Positions 42,630 through 55,793 of a stretch of 64,000 nucleotides of DNA are shown piece by piece (the first letter of the stretch is position 1; every line of letters begins with the position of its first letter). The DNA is from Bacillus pumilus (GTDB lineage: Bacteria; Bacillota; Bacilli; Bacillales; Bacillaceae), in NCBI RefSeq assembly GCF_024498355.1, contig NZ_CP101833.1, positions 1 through 64,000 of the forward strand, given 5' to 3'. The position numbers and the translations under genes are program-made. The notes beneath the pieces are model-generated. The model made no database searches, was not told where the DNA came from, and saw only the letters and a list, made by a program, of their open reading frames with translations.

Positions 42630-43070
42630 GTGAAAATTAATCAAGATATGCGGCTGCTTTTAGAAAAGCGTGAACTTCAAGCGATTAAAGGAAGCCAGAC
42701 ATCTGCTTCTTTTAAAGCTTCTATGGAGACGCAAAGCGGCAAAATGCGCTTAGAACAACTGACGGTCATGCTGAGTGATATCGAGGTGTTCGGTAAAAAG
42801 CTGACAAAGTCACGAAACCTAAAGGATTTAGCCAGGTTTAAAGGACTTGTGAAGCGCTTTGTGAAAGAGACCGTCGATAATGGATTAAATATAGAGACGT
42901 CAAGGAGCTTTGACCTTTATGGCAACACGCGAACACTCGCTTTAGTCAAAGCATTAGATGAAAAGCTTATTGAATTAACAGAGGATATGATGGATCAAGA
43001 GAAACCCTCTATTGATTTGCTTGAACGTATTGGAGAAATAAAAGGTTTATTGATTAACCTTTACACATAG
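42630..43070 (+). CDS. yaaR: YaaR, DUF327 family protein
   Basis: A 146-residue, mostly helical protein with the same length as in B. subtilis. The C-terminal two-thirds (from residue 40) carry the family pattern, with RFKGLVKRFVKETVDNGL. Function unknown. The start is GTG 42630 after AAGGATGG. It lies 12 bp before holB. Confidence 0.9.
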   Translation: MKINQDMRLLLEKRELQAIKGSQTSASFKASMETQSGKMRLEQLTVMLSDIEVFGKKLTKSRNLKDLARFKGLVKRFVKETVDNGLNIETSRSFDLYGNTRTLALVKALDEKLIELTEDMMDQEKPSIDLLERIGEIKGLLINLYT

Positions 43071-43081
43071 AGAGTGATAAC

Positions 43082-44071
43082 ATGGCAATTAGCTGGGATG
43101 ACATGAATGATTTGCAGCCGCGCGTCATGCGGCTGATTTTTAATAGTATTGATAAAGACCGACTTGCCCATGCTTACTTATTTGAAGGGAAAAAAGGGAC
43201 AGGAAAGCTAGATGCTGCCATGCTTTTGGCTAAGAGCTTTTTTTGCTTGGAAGCAGGAGTGAAACCATGTGAATCTTGTCAAAACTGCAAAAGGATTGAG
43301 TCTGGAAACCATCCAGATTTACATGTAGTGCAGCCTGACGGCCAATCGATTAAGAAAGCGCAAGTGCAGGCATTGCAGGAGGAATTTACAAAAGCAGGTG
43401 TAGAATCGCACCGGAAAATGTATATCATTCTTCATGCGGACAAAATGACGGTCAATGCCGCGAACAGTTTATTAAAGTTCCTAGAGGAGCCTAATCGGGA
43501 AACGATGGCGGTTTTAATTACTGAGCAATCGCATAAAATGCTGGATACGATTATTTCAAGATGTCAGATGCTTAGCTTTCAGCCGTTGCAGCCACAATCT
43601 TTGGAGCAGCAGCTTTTACAAGAAGGCGTATCTCAGCATCTTGCAAGGCTTTTGTCGAATTTAACTAATAATTTAGCAGAAGCACTCGAATTAAGTCGAA
43701 ATGATCAGTTTGCAGAGTCTAGATCGAAAGTGATAAAATTGTATGAAGTCTTACACCAGCGAAAAGAACATGCATTTTTTTATATACAAGATCAATGGAT
43801 GCCTTTTTTCAAAGAGAAAGACCTTCAAGAAACAGGTCTGGATATGCTTTTATTTATATATCGTGATGTATTGTCGATTCAAATAGGAAATGAAGATAAA
43901 GTCATTTATCAAGACTTATTCCAGACAATGGAGCAGCACGCGCTGCATTCCACACAGCAGATGGTGACGAACCAGATCCTTGCTGTATTAGAAGCGAAAA
44001 AGAGACTTCAATCCAACGTGAATGCCCAAGGGCTAATGGAGCAATTGGTGTTGATGTTGCAGGAGGGATAA
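43082..44071 (+). CDS. holB: DNA polymerase III delta-prime subunit
   Basis: The stator of the clamp loader, with DnaX and HolA. The 329 residues have an AAA+ fold with a degenerate P-loop GKKGTGKLD (Leu in place of Thr/Ser), as expected for delta-prime, which need not bind ATP. A zinc site CLEAGVKPCESCQNC is near 57-71, and the SRCQMLSF motif supplying the arginine finger is near 159. ATG 43082. Confidence 0.95.
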   Translation: MAISWDDMNDLQPRVMRLIFNSIDKDRLAHAYLFEGKKGTGKLDAAMLLAKSFFCLEAGVKPCESCQNCKRIESGNHPDLHVVQPDGQSIKKAQVQALQEEFTKAGVESHRKMYIILHADKMTVNAANSLLKFLEEPNRETMAVLITEQSHKMLDTIISRCQMLSFQPLQPQSLEQQLLQEGVSQHLARLLSNLTNNLAEALELSRNDQFAESRSKVIKLYEVLHQRKEHAFFYIQDQWMPFFKEKDLQETGLDMLLFIYRDVLSIQIGNEDKVIYQDLFQTMEQHALHSTQQMVTNQILAVLEAKKRLQSNVNAQGLMEQLVLMLQEG

Positions 44072-44073
44072 GC

Positions 44074-45269
<1,196 letters not shown>

Positions 45270-45270
45270 G

Positions 45271-45302
45271 AAAAGGCTTCCGCTGAATCGGGAGCCTTTT
45301 TC
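45271..45302 (+). terminator. Terminator after yabA
   Basis: Stem AAAAGGCTTCC/GGGAGCCTTTTT, ending the tmk-to-yabA run. Confidence 0.8.
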
Positions 45303-45324
45303 ACAGGAATAGAAAGGATACATC

Positions 45325-46068
45325 ATGGTTTCGTTAAGAGAAGATGAACGTTTAGATTACTTGCTCGCTGAAGATATGAAAATTATTCAAAGTAAAACCG
45401 TGTTCGCCTTTTCATTGGATGCGGTATTATTAGCAAAATTTGCGTATGTGCCGATCCAAAAGGGAGAAATCATCGATCTTTGTACGGGAAATGGCATCGT
45501 GTCATTGCTGCTTTCAACTCGATCTAAGGCCTCTATTACAGGTGTTGAAATCCAAGAACGTCTGTTTGATATGGCGAAAAGAAGTGTGGAGCATAATCAA
45601 TTAGAGCATCAGATTGAATTGATACATGGTGATTTGAATGATATGCCAGAACGCTATGGGAACCACAAAGTAGATGTGATCACATGTAATCCGCCGTATT
45701 TTAAGACACCCTCTAAGGATGAAATCAATGAAAATGAATATTTGGCAATTGCACGGCATGAAATTCATTGTACATTAGAAGACGTCATTCGTGTTTCTTC
45801 CACTTTGCTGAAGCAAGGGGGCAAACTGGCAATGGTTCACCGCCCAGGACGGTTGCTTGAGATTGTTGAAATGATGAAGAAATACCGTATTGAGCCAAAG
45901 CGAATTCGATTTGTTTATCCTAAACAGGGGAAAGAAGCCAATACAATCTTAATAGAAGGCATGAAAGATGGAAAGCCAGATTTGAAAATATTGCCGCCCC
46001 TCTTTGTTTATGGGGAAGACCAAGAGTATACAGAAGAAATCAGGACGATACTATATGGAGAAGCATAA
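45325..46068 (+). CDS. trmN6: tRNA1(Val) (adenine37-N6)-methyltransferase (YabB)
   Basis: A 247-residue class I methyltransferase with AdoMet motif [15 protein letters not shown] near 49-63 and the amino-methyltransferase motif CNPPYF near 124. Relation to E. coli TrmN6 supports the product; direct proof in Bacillus is not known to me. ATG 45325. The yazA start lies inside its end, 14 bp before the stop codon. Confidence 0.88.
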   Translation: MVSLREDERLDYLLAEDMKIIQSKTVFAFSLDAVLLAKFAYVPIQKGEIIDLCTGNGIVSLLLSTRSKASITGVEIQERLFDMAKRSVEHNQLEHQIELIHGDLNDMPERYGNHKVDVITCNPPYFKTPSKDEINENEYLAIARHEIHCTLEDVIRVSSTLLKQGGKLAMVHRPGRLLEIVEMMKKYRIEPKRIRFVYPKQGKEANTILIEGMKDGKPDLKILPPLFVYGEDQEYTEEIRTILYGEA

Positions 46069-46354
46069 TCATTACTTTTATGTATTGAAATGTGCAGATG
46101 GCAGTTTGTATGCTGGGTATACAAATGACTTACAAAAAAGGCTGACTACCCACAATAGTGGAAAGGGAGCAAAATATACAAGAGCGAGACGGCCGGTTGA
46201 GCTTTATTACCATGAATGTTTTTCAACCAAAAGAGAAGCCATGCAGCAAGAATATCGTTTCAAAACTTGGACACGTCAAAAGAAAGACATTTATATAGAA
46301 GAAATGCGAATGGAAAAGGAGGCGGCACATGAAAAAGACACAGAAGAGCTTTGA
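46055..46354 (+). CDS. yazA: GIY-YIG domain protein YazA
   Basis: A 99-residue protein that is a single GIY-YIG nuclease-like domain: [15 protein letters not shown] near 9-23, then [20 protein letters not shown] with the catalytic-type Arg. ATG 46055 overlaps the end of trmN6 and its own end overlaps rsmI by 26 bp, so the three genes are tightly packed. The biological substrate is unknown. Confidence 0.9.
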   Translation: MEKHNHYFYVLKCADGSLYAGYTNDLQKRLTTHNSGKGAKYTRARRPVELYYHECFSTKREAMQQEYRFKTWTRQKKDIYIEEMRMEKEAAHEKDTEEL

Positions 46355-47210
46355 TGGTCAATCCGAAATGGGTATTCTTTATCTCGTACCAACCCCAATT
46401 GGAAACTTAGAAGATATGACGTTCCGAGCGATACAAACGTTAAAAGATGTAGACTATATTGCCGCAGAAGATACGAGACAAACGAAAAAGCTTTGTCATG
46501 TATATGAAATTGATACACCGTTAACGAGTTATCATGAGCATAACAAAGATAGCAGTGGTTACAAGTTAATCGAATGGCTAAAAGAAGGGAAAAATATCGC
46601 ACTAGTGAGCGATGCTGGTTTACCGACTATTTCTGATCCTGGAGCTGAAGTGGTTCGAGACTTTACAAGCATCGGAGGCTATGTCATTCCGCTACCTGGT
46701 GCAAACGCGGCATTAACGGCGCTCATTGCGTCAGGGATCGCGCCACAGCCATTTTTCTTTTACGGTTTTCTTGATCGTCAAAAAAAAGAAAAGAAAAAAC
46801 AGCTGGAAGCATTGAAGAAACGCCAGGAAACGATTATTTTCTATGAAGCGCCCCATCGGTTAAAAGAAACGCTGACCGTGATGAAGGCAGTGTGGGGGAA
46901 CCGGAACATAGCGATTACGCGAGAACTGACAAAAAAATTCGAAGAGTTTATTCGTGGAGATTTAGAGTACGTGCTGACATGGGCTACGGAACAACAAATT
47001 CGCGGCGAATTTTGTCTTGTGGTACAAGGAAATGACCAGGATGAAGAAGAGCTGAATGAAGAAGCCTGGTGGAAGGCCTTATCTGAAAAAGAACACGTGA
47101 TCCATTACATAGAGGAAGGATTGACGTCGAAGGAAGCCATTAAACGTACAGCAGTCGAACGTGGTGTGCCAAAGCGCACGATATACGATGCCTATCATAT
47201 TGAACAATAA
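46329..47210 (+). CDS. rsmI: 16S rRNA (cytidine1402-2'-O)-methyltransferase
   Basis: Methylates C1402 in the ribosomal decoding centre. The 293 residues of the tetrapyrrole-methylase fold contain [16 protein letters not shown] near 19, [11 protein letters not shown] near 47 and [14 protein letters not shown] near 92. ATG 46329 follows AAAAGGAGG. Terminator at 47213. Confidence 0.95.
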   Translation: MKKTQKSFDGQSEMGILYLVPTPIGNLEDMTFRAIQTLKDVDYIAAEDTRQTKKLCHVYEIDTPLTSYHEHNKDSSGYKLIEWLKEGKNIALVSDAGLPTISDPGAEVVRDFTSIGGYVIPLPGANAALTALIASGIAPQPFFFYGFLDRQKKEKKKQLEALKKRQETIIFYEAPHRLKETLTVMKAVWGNRNIAITRELTKKFEEFIRGDLEYVLTWATEQQIRGEFCLVVQGNDQDEEELNEEAWWKALSEKEHVIHYIEEGLTSKEAIKRTAVERGVPKRTIYDAYHIEQ

Positions 47211-47212
47211 AG

Positions 47213-47243
47213 AAAGGTTCTTGCAAACGGTGCAAGAACCTTT
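47213..47243. terminator. Bidirectional terminator, rsmI and abrB
   Basis: Stem AAAGGTTCTTGCA/TGCAAGAACCTTT with flanking A and T runs, between convergent rsmI and abrB. Confidence 0.88.
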
Positions 47244-47254
47244 TTATATGAAAC

Positions 47255-47539
47255 TTATTTTTGTGATTGAAGTTGGTTTTGGATTTCGTTAATGATTTGC
47301 TCTGCACCTTCACGGCTAAGAACTAATTTACCATTAGCAAGTTTAAGGTTATCGTCTGATACTTCACCTGTTACTTGGCAAGTCATGTTTGGTTTATATT
47401 TTTTTAGGATAATTTTTTCATCATCAACATAAATTTCCAAAGCGTCTTTTTCAGCGATTCCTAGTGTACGACGAAGTTCGATTGGAATCACCACGCGTCC
47501 TAATTCGTCAACTTTACGTACAATACCTGTAGATTTCAT
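47255..47539 (-). CDS. abrB: Transition-state regulator AbrB
   Basis: DNA-binding repressor of stationary-phase genes. The 94-residue protein has the swapped-hairpin N-terminal domain (MKSTGIVRKVDELGRVVIP) and a C-terminal tetramerisation part. ATG 47539 is preferred because GGGAGG is 9 nt away; an ATG two codons upstream is only 3 nt from it. Its promoter contains Spo0A boxes. A likely target, spoVG, is in this window. Confidence 0.97.
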   Translation of the reverse strand: MKSTGIVRKVDELGRVVIPIELRRTLGIAEKDALEIYVDDEKIILKKYKPNMTCQVTGEVSDDNLKLANGKLVLSREGAEQIINEIQNQLQSQK

Positions 47540-47584
47540 CTTCATTCTCCTCCCAAAAAGTTCTTATTCTTAATATAATATTAT

Positions 47585-47647
47585 CTTCGTCATTATTCGA
47601 CAAATTCCTTACATTCCTAGCATAACAAGGTTTCCATAAATCGTCAA
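47585..47647 (-). promoter_or_regulatory. abrB promoter with Spo0A boxes
   Basis: On the minus strand: -35 TTGACG (47642-47647), 17-bp spacer, -10 TATGCT (47619-47624). Downstream lie a perfect 0A box TTTGTCGAA (47596-47604) and a second, weaker TGACGAAG (47585-47592). In B. subtilis Spo0A-P represses abrB by binding at this place. Confidence 0.88.
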
Positions 47648-47831
47648 TCATTTTGTTTACTATTGTTTGTAAAATATGACTCTTAAAGTCAAAGGACCTT
47701 GAAACTATTGGTGTATAAGGATTTTGTGGACTTCGTCTATGAAAACATGATAAATGACGAGAACAGATTGACAAGACTTTTGCCCTAAATTAGCCAATTA
47801 TAAATCTGGAAGTATATTTCATACGACAATA

Positions 47832-47864
47832 TTCGACAAAATGTCGAGCGGTTTGTCGTTTTTT
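47832..47864. promoter_or_regulatory. Second Spo0A-box-like cluster / hairpin
   Basis: A perfect 0A box on the minus strand (47832-47840) is followed by AATGTCGAG (47840-47848) and TTTGTCGTT (47852-47860). The same bases form a 7-bp hairpin CGACAAA/TTTGTCG followed by TTTTTT, so a terminator reading is also possible. Confidence 0.5.
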
Positions 47865-47914
47865 CGAAAAACTCATCTTTTTCGATCATTTCAGCTTGTT
47901 CCATGTATATATGC

Positions 47915-47942
47915 TTGATCTTAAAGGCTAAGATGGTATCAT
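47915..47942 (+). promoter_or_regulatory. metS promoter
   Basis: TTGATC (47915-47920), 16-bp spacer, TATCAT (47937-47942). The expected leader is about 115 nt. Confidence 0.6.
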
Positions 47943-47971
47943 AGAGAAAGCACAAGTGCAAAACATAATGA

Positions 47972-50065
<2,094 letters not shown>

Positions 50066-50070
50066 ATCAA

Positions 50071-50110
50071 CAAAGGTGTTCCACGTGTAACATTTCGTCG
50101 AACACCTTTT
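50071..50110 (+). terminator. Terminator after metS
   Basis: Stem AAGGTGTTC/GAACACCTT followed by TTGTTTTTT. Confidence 0.8.
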
Positions 50111-50146
50111 GTTTTTTAGGAGAATTGTCGAAAGGAGCAATCAACG

Positions 50147-50914
50147 ATGTTATTTGATACACATGCCCATTTAAATGCGGAACAATACAATGAAGACTTA
50201 GAGCAGGTGATCGAAAGAGCGAAAAGTGAAAAGGTAGAGAAAATCGTCGTAGTCGGGTTTGACCGCTCAACCATAACGAGAGCGATGGAGTTAATTGAAG
50301 AGTATGATTTCATTTATGCAGCGATCGGCTGGCATCCTGTCGATGCCATTGATATGACAGATGAGGATTTGGCTTGGATCAAAGAATTATCTCAACATGA
50401 AAAGGTCGTTGCCATTGGAGAAATGGGTCTGGATTACTATTGGGACAAGTCGCCAAAAGATGTACAAAAAGAAGTCTTTAGACGTCAAATTGCTCTTGCG
50501 AAGGAAGTGAATCTGCCAATCATCATTCATAACCGTGACGCAACGGAAGATGTCGTGACGATCTTAAAGGAAGAGGGAGCGGCGGAAGTTGGTGGTATTA
50601 TGCACTGCTTTACAGGAAGCCTAGAAATTGCAAAAGCGTGTATGGATATGAACTTTTATATTTCATTCGGTGGACCCGTGACATTTAAAAATGCCAAAAA
50701 ACCGAAAGAAGTTGTAAAGGACATACCAAGTGATCGACTATTGATTGAAACAGACTGCCCATATTTAACACCAGCGCCATTTAGAGGGAAACGAAATGAG
50801 CCAAGCTATGTGAAATATATCGCAGAGCAAATTGCCGAATTACGAGAAATCAGCTTTGAAGAGCTTGCTGAATTGACAACAGAAAATGCGAAAAAAGTTT
50901 TCCGTATAAACTGA
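50147..50914 (+). CDS. TatD-family metal-dependent DNase (YabD)
   Basis: A 255-residue TIM-barrel hydrolase. Metal ligands are visible: DTHAHLN near 4, GEMGLDYYW near 91, IHNRDA near 127, MHCFTGS near 152 and ETDCPY near 203. Family members have DNase and D-aminoacyl-tRNA deacylase activities. ATG 50147 follows AAAGGAG. No clear terminator was seen after it. Confidence 0.92.
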   Translation: MLFDTHAHLNAEQYNEDLEQVIERAKSEKVEKIVVVGFDRSTITRAMELIEEYDFIYAAIGWHPVDAIDMTDEDLAWIKELSQHEKVVAIGEMGLDYYWDKSPKDVQKEVFRRQIALAKEVNLPIIIHNRDATEDVVTILKEEGAAEVGGIMHCFTGSLEIAKACMDMNFYISFGGPVTFKNAKKPKEVVKDIPSDRLLIETDCPYLTPAPFRGKRNEPSYVKYIAEQIAELREISFEELAELTTENAKKVFRIN

Positions 50915-51090
50915 CAGTATATGATGTCAAACCTTGTTTAAGCCTGTCCAATTGTGAAACATAACGAAAAAGTTCTACACGTTTGCTGTTCCTCATAGGA
51001 TAAGTTGTCGATAAGTCTTTCTTCCCTTCCTTCCATAAATCTCCCATAATAGGTTTACAATCGAGCATTTTTGTACAGTGGGTGGAAGGG

Positions 51091-51119
51091 TTGACAGGTT
51101 TTGAGATACTCTATATAAT
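51091..51119 (+). promoter_or_regulatory. yabE promoter, consensus sigma-A
   Basis: TTGACA (51091-51096), 17-bp spacer, TATAAT (51114-51119): a perfect match. Transcription should start near 51126, only a few bases before the ribosome site. Confidence 0.82.
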
Positions 51120-51158
51120 CTCTCCGAGGAGAAGGAGGCGTTTTTCATCGTACAAAAA

Positions 51159-52361
51159 ATGAAAAATCTGTTTTCTATCAAGCTAGGAAAAGGCAAGGTT
51201 TTATTACTAGTCGCTTGCTTACTTTTAGCTGGAACTGGGACGGCTTACGGTGCGCATGAGTTCACTAAGCAGTCTATTACCATTTCAATCAATGGTAAAG
51301 AGAAGACAATTCGTACACATGAAGAGACAGTAGCACAGCTGCTTTCAGACCTTGGGATACGGACCAGGGCGGAGGATCATATCTCTCCGAGTCTAAATAC
51401 AAAGATTCAAGACAATATGAACATTGTGTATGATGCGGCTATACCGGTTCATCTGACCCTAGATGGGAAAGAGAAAACGATATGGACAACAGATCAGACG
51501 GTTGGAGCATTATTGAAGAATGAGAAGATAGATATTGGGAAGCACGATCAAGTGACTCCAGGAAAGAATGACAAGATTAAAAAGAATATGAATCTTGTGG
51601 TTCAGCAGGCCTTCCAGGTCAGCTTAAAGGATGGAGGAAAGGATAAAAAAGTGTGGACCACTTCGACTACGGTCGCTGACTTTTTAAAGCAACAAGAGCT
51701 GAGGCTCAAGAAGCACGATAAGATCAAACCTGCGCTACATAGTAACATTTCTAAAGAAAGCGCAGATATCCAGATCACTCGGGTGGAAAAAGTCACCGAT
51801 GTAGTGGAAGAGAAAATTGCTTTTGATACCAAACATAAAAAGGATCGTTCTCTTGAAAAAGGAAAAGAGAAGGTGCTTAAAAAAGGTGAAGAAGGTAAAT
51901 TGAAGAAGCACTATGCCATTGTGAAAGAAAACGGCAAAGTGGTGTCTAAAGAATTAATCAAAGAAGTAACTGAAAAAGATAGCAAGGATCGTATAGTGGC
52001 CATTGGTACTCAAGTGTCCAAAAAGGAACCTAAAGCATCCCCTGCAGTTTCAAGAAGCAATGAATCATCAGGAAAAGAATTCTACGTGGCGTCAACAGCC
52101 TATACAGCGAGCTGTGCTGGATGTACGGGCAGAACGTCTACAGGTTTTAATTTAAAAGCAAATCCGGGTGCAAAGGTCATAGCAGTTGATCCGAGTGTCA
52201 TTCCGCTAGGCTCTAAAGTGTATGTGGAAGGCTATGGATATGCCGTTGCATCAGACACTGGATCTGCTATAAAAGGGAATAAAATTGATGTGTTCGTCCC
52301 AAGTAAGTCGGCAGCTTATCAATGGGGAAATAAACGAGTAAAAATTAGAGTGCTCAAATAA
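51159..52361 (+). CDS. yabE: YabE, G5- and 3D-domain cell-wall protein
   Basis: A secreted Rpf/Sps-like peptidoglycan-active protein. Residues 8-32 form a signal sequence or anchor (VLLLVACLLLAGTGTAYGA). Three DUF348 repeats follow (each starting SITISINGKEK, VHLTLDGKEK, QVSLKDGGKDK), then a G5 domain and a C-terminal 3D domain with VIPLGSKVYV and ASDTG. It is about 400 residues, shorter than the 437 of B. subtilis. The GGAGG at 51134-51138 lies 20 nt before this first ATG but 8 nt before an in-frame ATC at 51147, so the real start may be non-AUG. A promoter antisense to the gene lies beyond its 3' end. Confidence 0.88.
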   Translation: MKNLFSIKLGKGKVLLLVACLLLAGTGTAYGAHEFTKQSITISINGKEKTIRTHEETVAQLLSDLGIRTRAEDHISPSLNTKIQDNMNIVYDAAIPVHLTLDGKEKTIWTTDQTVGALLKNEKIDIGKHDQVTPGKNDKIKKNMNLVVQQAFQVSLKDGGKDKKVWTTSTTVADFLKQQELRLKKHDKIKPALHSNISKESADIQITRVEKVTDVVEEKIAFDTKHKKDRSLEKGKEKVLKKGEEGKLKKHYAIVKENGKVVSKELIKEVTEKDSKDRIVAIGTQVSKKEPKASPAVSRSNESSGKEFYVASTAYTASCAGCTGRTSTGFNLKANPGAKVIAVDPSVIPLGSKVYVEGYGYAVASDTGSAIKGNKIDVFVPSKSAAYQWGNKRVKIRVLK

Positions 52362-52383
52362 ACACATCAAATCATTTATATGA

Positions 52384-52414
52384 ACAGAGGGCTTTGCGCA
52401 CCCTCTGTTTTTTT
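52384..52414 (+). terminator. Terminator after yabE
   Basis: Stem ACAGAGGG/CCCTCTGT followed by seven T. Confidence 0.88.
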
Positions 52415-52448
52415 GGTTATAATAGAAGCACTGTTTTCTAATTAATTA

Positions 52449-52475
52449 GACGCAAAAACAGCATGAAAGGTTTCA
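52449..52475 (-). promoter_or_regulatory. ECF-type (sigma-X/sigma-M) promoter antisense to yabE
   Basis: On the minus strand: -35 TGAAAC (52470-52475), 17-bp spacer, -10 CGTC (52449-52452), with TTT after the -35 and TAAT after the -10. This fits extracytoplasmic-function sigma promoters. The transcript would run through the yabE terminator region, which has no T-run on this strand, and into antisense of yabE. Confidence 0.7.
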
Positions 52476-52521
52476 TTTTCTGACCAAAAAATGTTTATTG
52501 TTTTTGCAAGCGGAGGAATAA

Positions 52522-53959
<1,438 letters not shown>

Positions 53960-53964
53960 CAGGC

Positions 53965-53992
53965 TGTCGAGAAAATCTCGACAATTTTTTTT
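53965..53992 (+). terminator. Terminator after ksgA
   Basis: Eight-bp stem TGTCGAGA/TCTCGACA with loop AAA, followed by A and eight T. The stretch from here to the yabG start has no gene; it holds a duplicated hairpin and a sigma-K promoter. Confidence 0.88.
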
Positions 53993-54129
53993 AAGGTCTA
54001 GATACACCGTATATTGAATGTAACGAAAGCGAAAAACACCATATATCGTTTCGTGAACAGTTGAAAAGACAAAAATGAGGGCTTTGTTGACACCTTGTCT
54101 TGAAAACCCCCACTTTCTCTTTAAATCTG

Positions 54130-54149
54130 AAGCCCTACTTTAAGGGCTT
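54130..54149 (+). repeat. 20-bp repeat, copy 2, terminator-like
   Basis: Exact copy of 53940-53959, here followed by TTTTCTTTTGTTTTT, so it can act as an intrinsic terminator in front of the yabG promoter. Confidence 0.8.
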
Positions 54150-54163
54150 TTTCTTTTGTTTTT

Positions 54164-54191
54164 CACCACTTTATCCGTTCGGGCATAGGCT
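54164..54191 (+). promoter_or_regulatory. Sigma-K promoter of yabG
   Basis: -35 CACC (54164-54167), 16-bp spacer, -10 CATAGGCT (54184-54191), matching MACM-N16-CATANNNT. YabG is a late mother-cell gene. Confidence 0.78.
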
Positions 54192-54276
54192 AGAAAGAAC
54201 AGCACACATGAAAGATGAACATGTTCAACGCAAGACGATACCAACAGGATATGAGCCTGATTGTGGAGTGAAAAGC

Positions 54277-55161
54277 ATGCAATTTCAAATAGGAGATATG
54301 GTGACGAGGGCATCCTATCAAATGGATATTATGTTTCGTATCATTCGAATTGATGAGACAGATCAGCACGAAGCCACCGCCATTTTGCATGGGAATGAAG
54401 TGAGGCTGATTGCTGATGCAAAGATGTCTGACTTGGTCTTGATTCAAAAAGAGGAGCAGCTGACAAGAGAGAAGGACGACGAACGAAAAATTAACGAATC
54501 GCTCGATTTACTCAGACAGGATTATCAGCTGCTGCGTGAAAAACAAGAATATTATACTTCTGGACAATATCAGCATCAGGAGCAGTATTTTCACATGCCT
54601 GGAAAGGTTCTTCATTTAGATGGAGATGCTTCGTACTTAAAGAAATGCTTAGACGTATATGAACGAATTGGTGTGCCTGTGTATGGCGTGCATTGCCATG
54701 AGAAGAAAATGCCAAGCATGATTGACTCGTTAATCGATCAATATCGGCCTGATATCTTGGTCATCACAGGACATGATGCGTATTCCAAGCAAAAAGGCGG
54801 TGTACATGATATCGGTGCCTATCGCCATTCTCGTCATTTCGTTGAAACGGTTCAAAAAGCAAGAAGGAAAATTCCGCATTTAGATCAGCTTGTGATCTTT
54901 GCAGGTGCCTGTCAATCTCATTTTGAATCATTGATCCAAGCAGGTGCCAATTTTGCAAGCTCACCTTCTCGTGTCAACATCCATGCGCTAGACCCCGTCT
55001 ATATTGTTGCGAAGATCAGCTTCACTCCATTTGTAGATCGAATCAACGTGTGGGATGTGCTCCGAAATACATTAACAAGAGAAAAAGGTCTCGGAGGAAT
55101 CGAAACGAAGGGTGTTTTAAGGGTAGGTATGCCATATAAAAGAGACCAAGAATCGACATAA
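54277..55161 (+). CDS. yabG: Sporulation-specific protease YabG
   Basis: A mother-cell cysteine protease that trims spore coat proteins and prepares them for cross-linking. The 294 residues start with MQFQIGDMVTR. A candidate catalytic pair is His in ITGHDAYSKQK and Cys in IFAGACQSHFESL. ATG 54277 follows TGGAG at 8 nt and agrees with the B. subtilis start; GTG 54268 in the same frame is less well placed. A sigma-K promoter lies 86 bp upstream. Terminator at 55160. Confidence 0.94.
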   Translation: MQFQIGDMVTRASYQMDIMFRIIRIDETDQHEATAILHGNEVRLIADAKMSDLVLIQKEEQLTREKDDERKINESLDLLRQDYQLLREKQEYYTSGQYQHQEQYFHMPGKVLHLDGDASYLKKCLDVYERIGVPVYGVHCHEKKMPSMIDSLIDQYRPDILVITGHDAYSKQKGGVHDIGAYRHSRHFVETVQKARRKIPHLDQLVIFAGACQSHFESLIQAGANFASSPSRVNIHALDPVYIVAKISFTPFVDRINVWDVLRNTLTREKGLGGIETKGVLRVGMPYKRDQEST

Positions 55162-55187
55162 CCCGACTGATTTCAGTCTGGTTTTTT
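55160..55187 (+). terminator. Terminator after yabG
   Basis: Stem AACCCGACTG/CAGTCTGGTT followed by TTTTTT. Confidence 0.85.
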
Positions 55188-55282
55188 TATATTCAAAAAG
55201 AAATTTCAAACGGATACATAATTCACCGGAATTTGAGAAAAATAGGGAGAAGAAAAGGTAGAAGTTTGTCAAAATTATTTTG

Positions 55283-55312
55283 TTGACAATGGCTCGTGTT
55301 CGTTGATATAAT
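55283..55312 (+). promoter_or_regulatory. veg upstream promoter
   Basis: TTGACA (55283-55288), 18-bp spacer, TATAAT (55307-55312). It is the first of two tandem consensus promoters. Confidence 0.82.
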
Positions 55313-55323
55313 TTAATTTTTAT

Positions 55324-55352
55324 TTGACAAAAACGGGCCGTTGTTGTATAAT
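55324..55352 (+). promoter_or_regulatory. veg proximal promoter
   Basis: TTGACA (55324-55329), 17-bp spacer, TATAAT (55347-55352): a perfect sigma-A promoter. The -35 begins 12 bp after the end of the upstream -10. Confidence 0.9.
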
Positions 55353-55373
55353 TATCTCAGTGAGGTGGATGCA

Positions 55374-55631
55374 ATGGCGAAGACTTTGTCCGACATCAAA
55401 AGATCGCTTGATGGTAACTTAGGTAAACGTTTGACGTTAAAGGCTAACGGAGGCCGCCGTAAAACAATTGAGCGTTCGGGCATTTTAGCTGAAACGTACC
55501 CTTCTGTTTTTGTGATTCAATTAGATCAAGATGAGAATTCGTTTGAAAGAGTTTCTTACAGTTATGCAGATATACTGACTGAGACGGTCGAATTAACGTT
55601 CGATGATACCGCTAGCTCAGTCGCCTATTAA
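55374..55631 (+). CDS. veg: Veg protein, biofilm-related
   Basis: An 85-residue, highly expressed vegetative protein that in B. subtilis promotes biofilm formation by acting against SinR. It belongs to DUF1021, a small beta-barrel with [22 protein letters not shown] 55374 follows GAGGTGG. Two strong tandem promoters precede it and a terminator follows. Confidence 0.94.
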   Translation: MAKTLSDIKRSLDGNLGKRLTLKANGGRRKTIERSGILAETYPSVFVIQLDQDENSFERVSYSYADILTETVELTFDDTASSVAY

Positions 55632-55634
55632 TGG

Positions 55635-55661
55635 GCAGTGAACTTCTTGTTTACTGCTTTT
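55635..55661 (+). terminator. Terminator after veg
   Basis: Stem GGCAGTGAAC/GTTTACTGC followed by TTTTTG. Confidence 0.8.
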
Positions 55662-55793
55662 TGTTTTGCCTTTTTTTCTGTATGGGCGCCTGTCCATTAT
55701 TTGAAAGGGGTAAAAGGAAAGATTCGATACAAAATAAGAAAGCCACGAAGCGGTGGCGCTGATTCGAATTCTCGACTAAAGGGGCTGTTTCGT

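Noticed and set aside
43170..43210. HolB P-loop with Leu in place of Thr/Ser as a damaging mutation
   Set aside because: Delta-prime subunits commonly have degenerate P-loops and do not need ATP.
54087..54115. TTGACA at 54087 as a promoter for yabG
   Set aside because: No -10 is found at 16-18 bp, and a good sigma-K promoter lies closer.
55638..55793. Longer SspF with a hydrophobic and basic N-terminal extension
   Set aside because: SASPs are about 61 residues; TTG 55794 has a ribosome site and the veg terminator lies in the extension.
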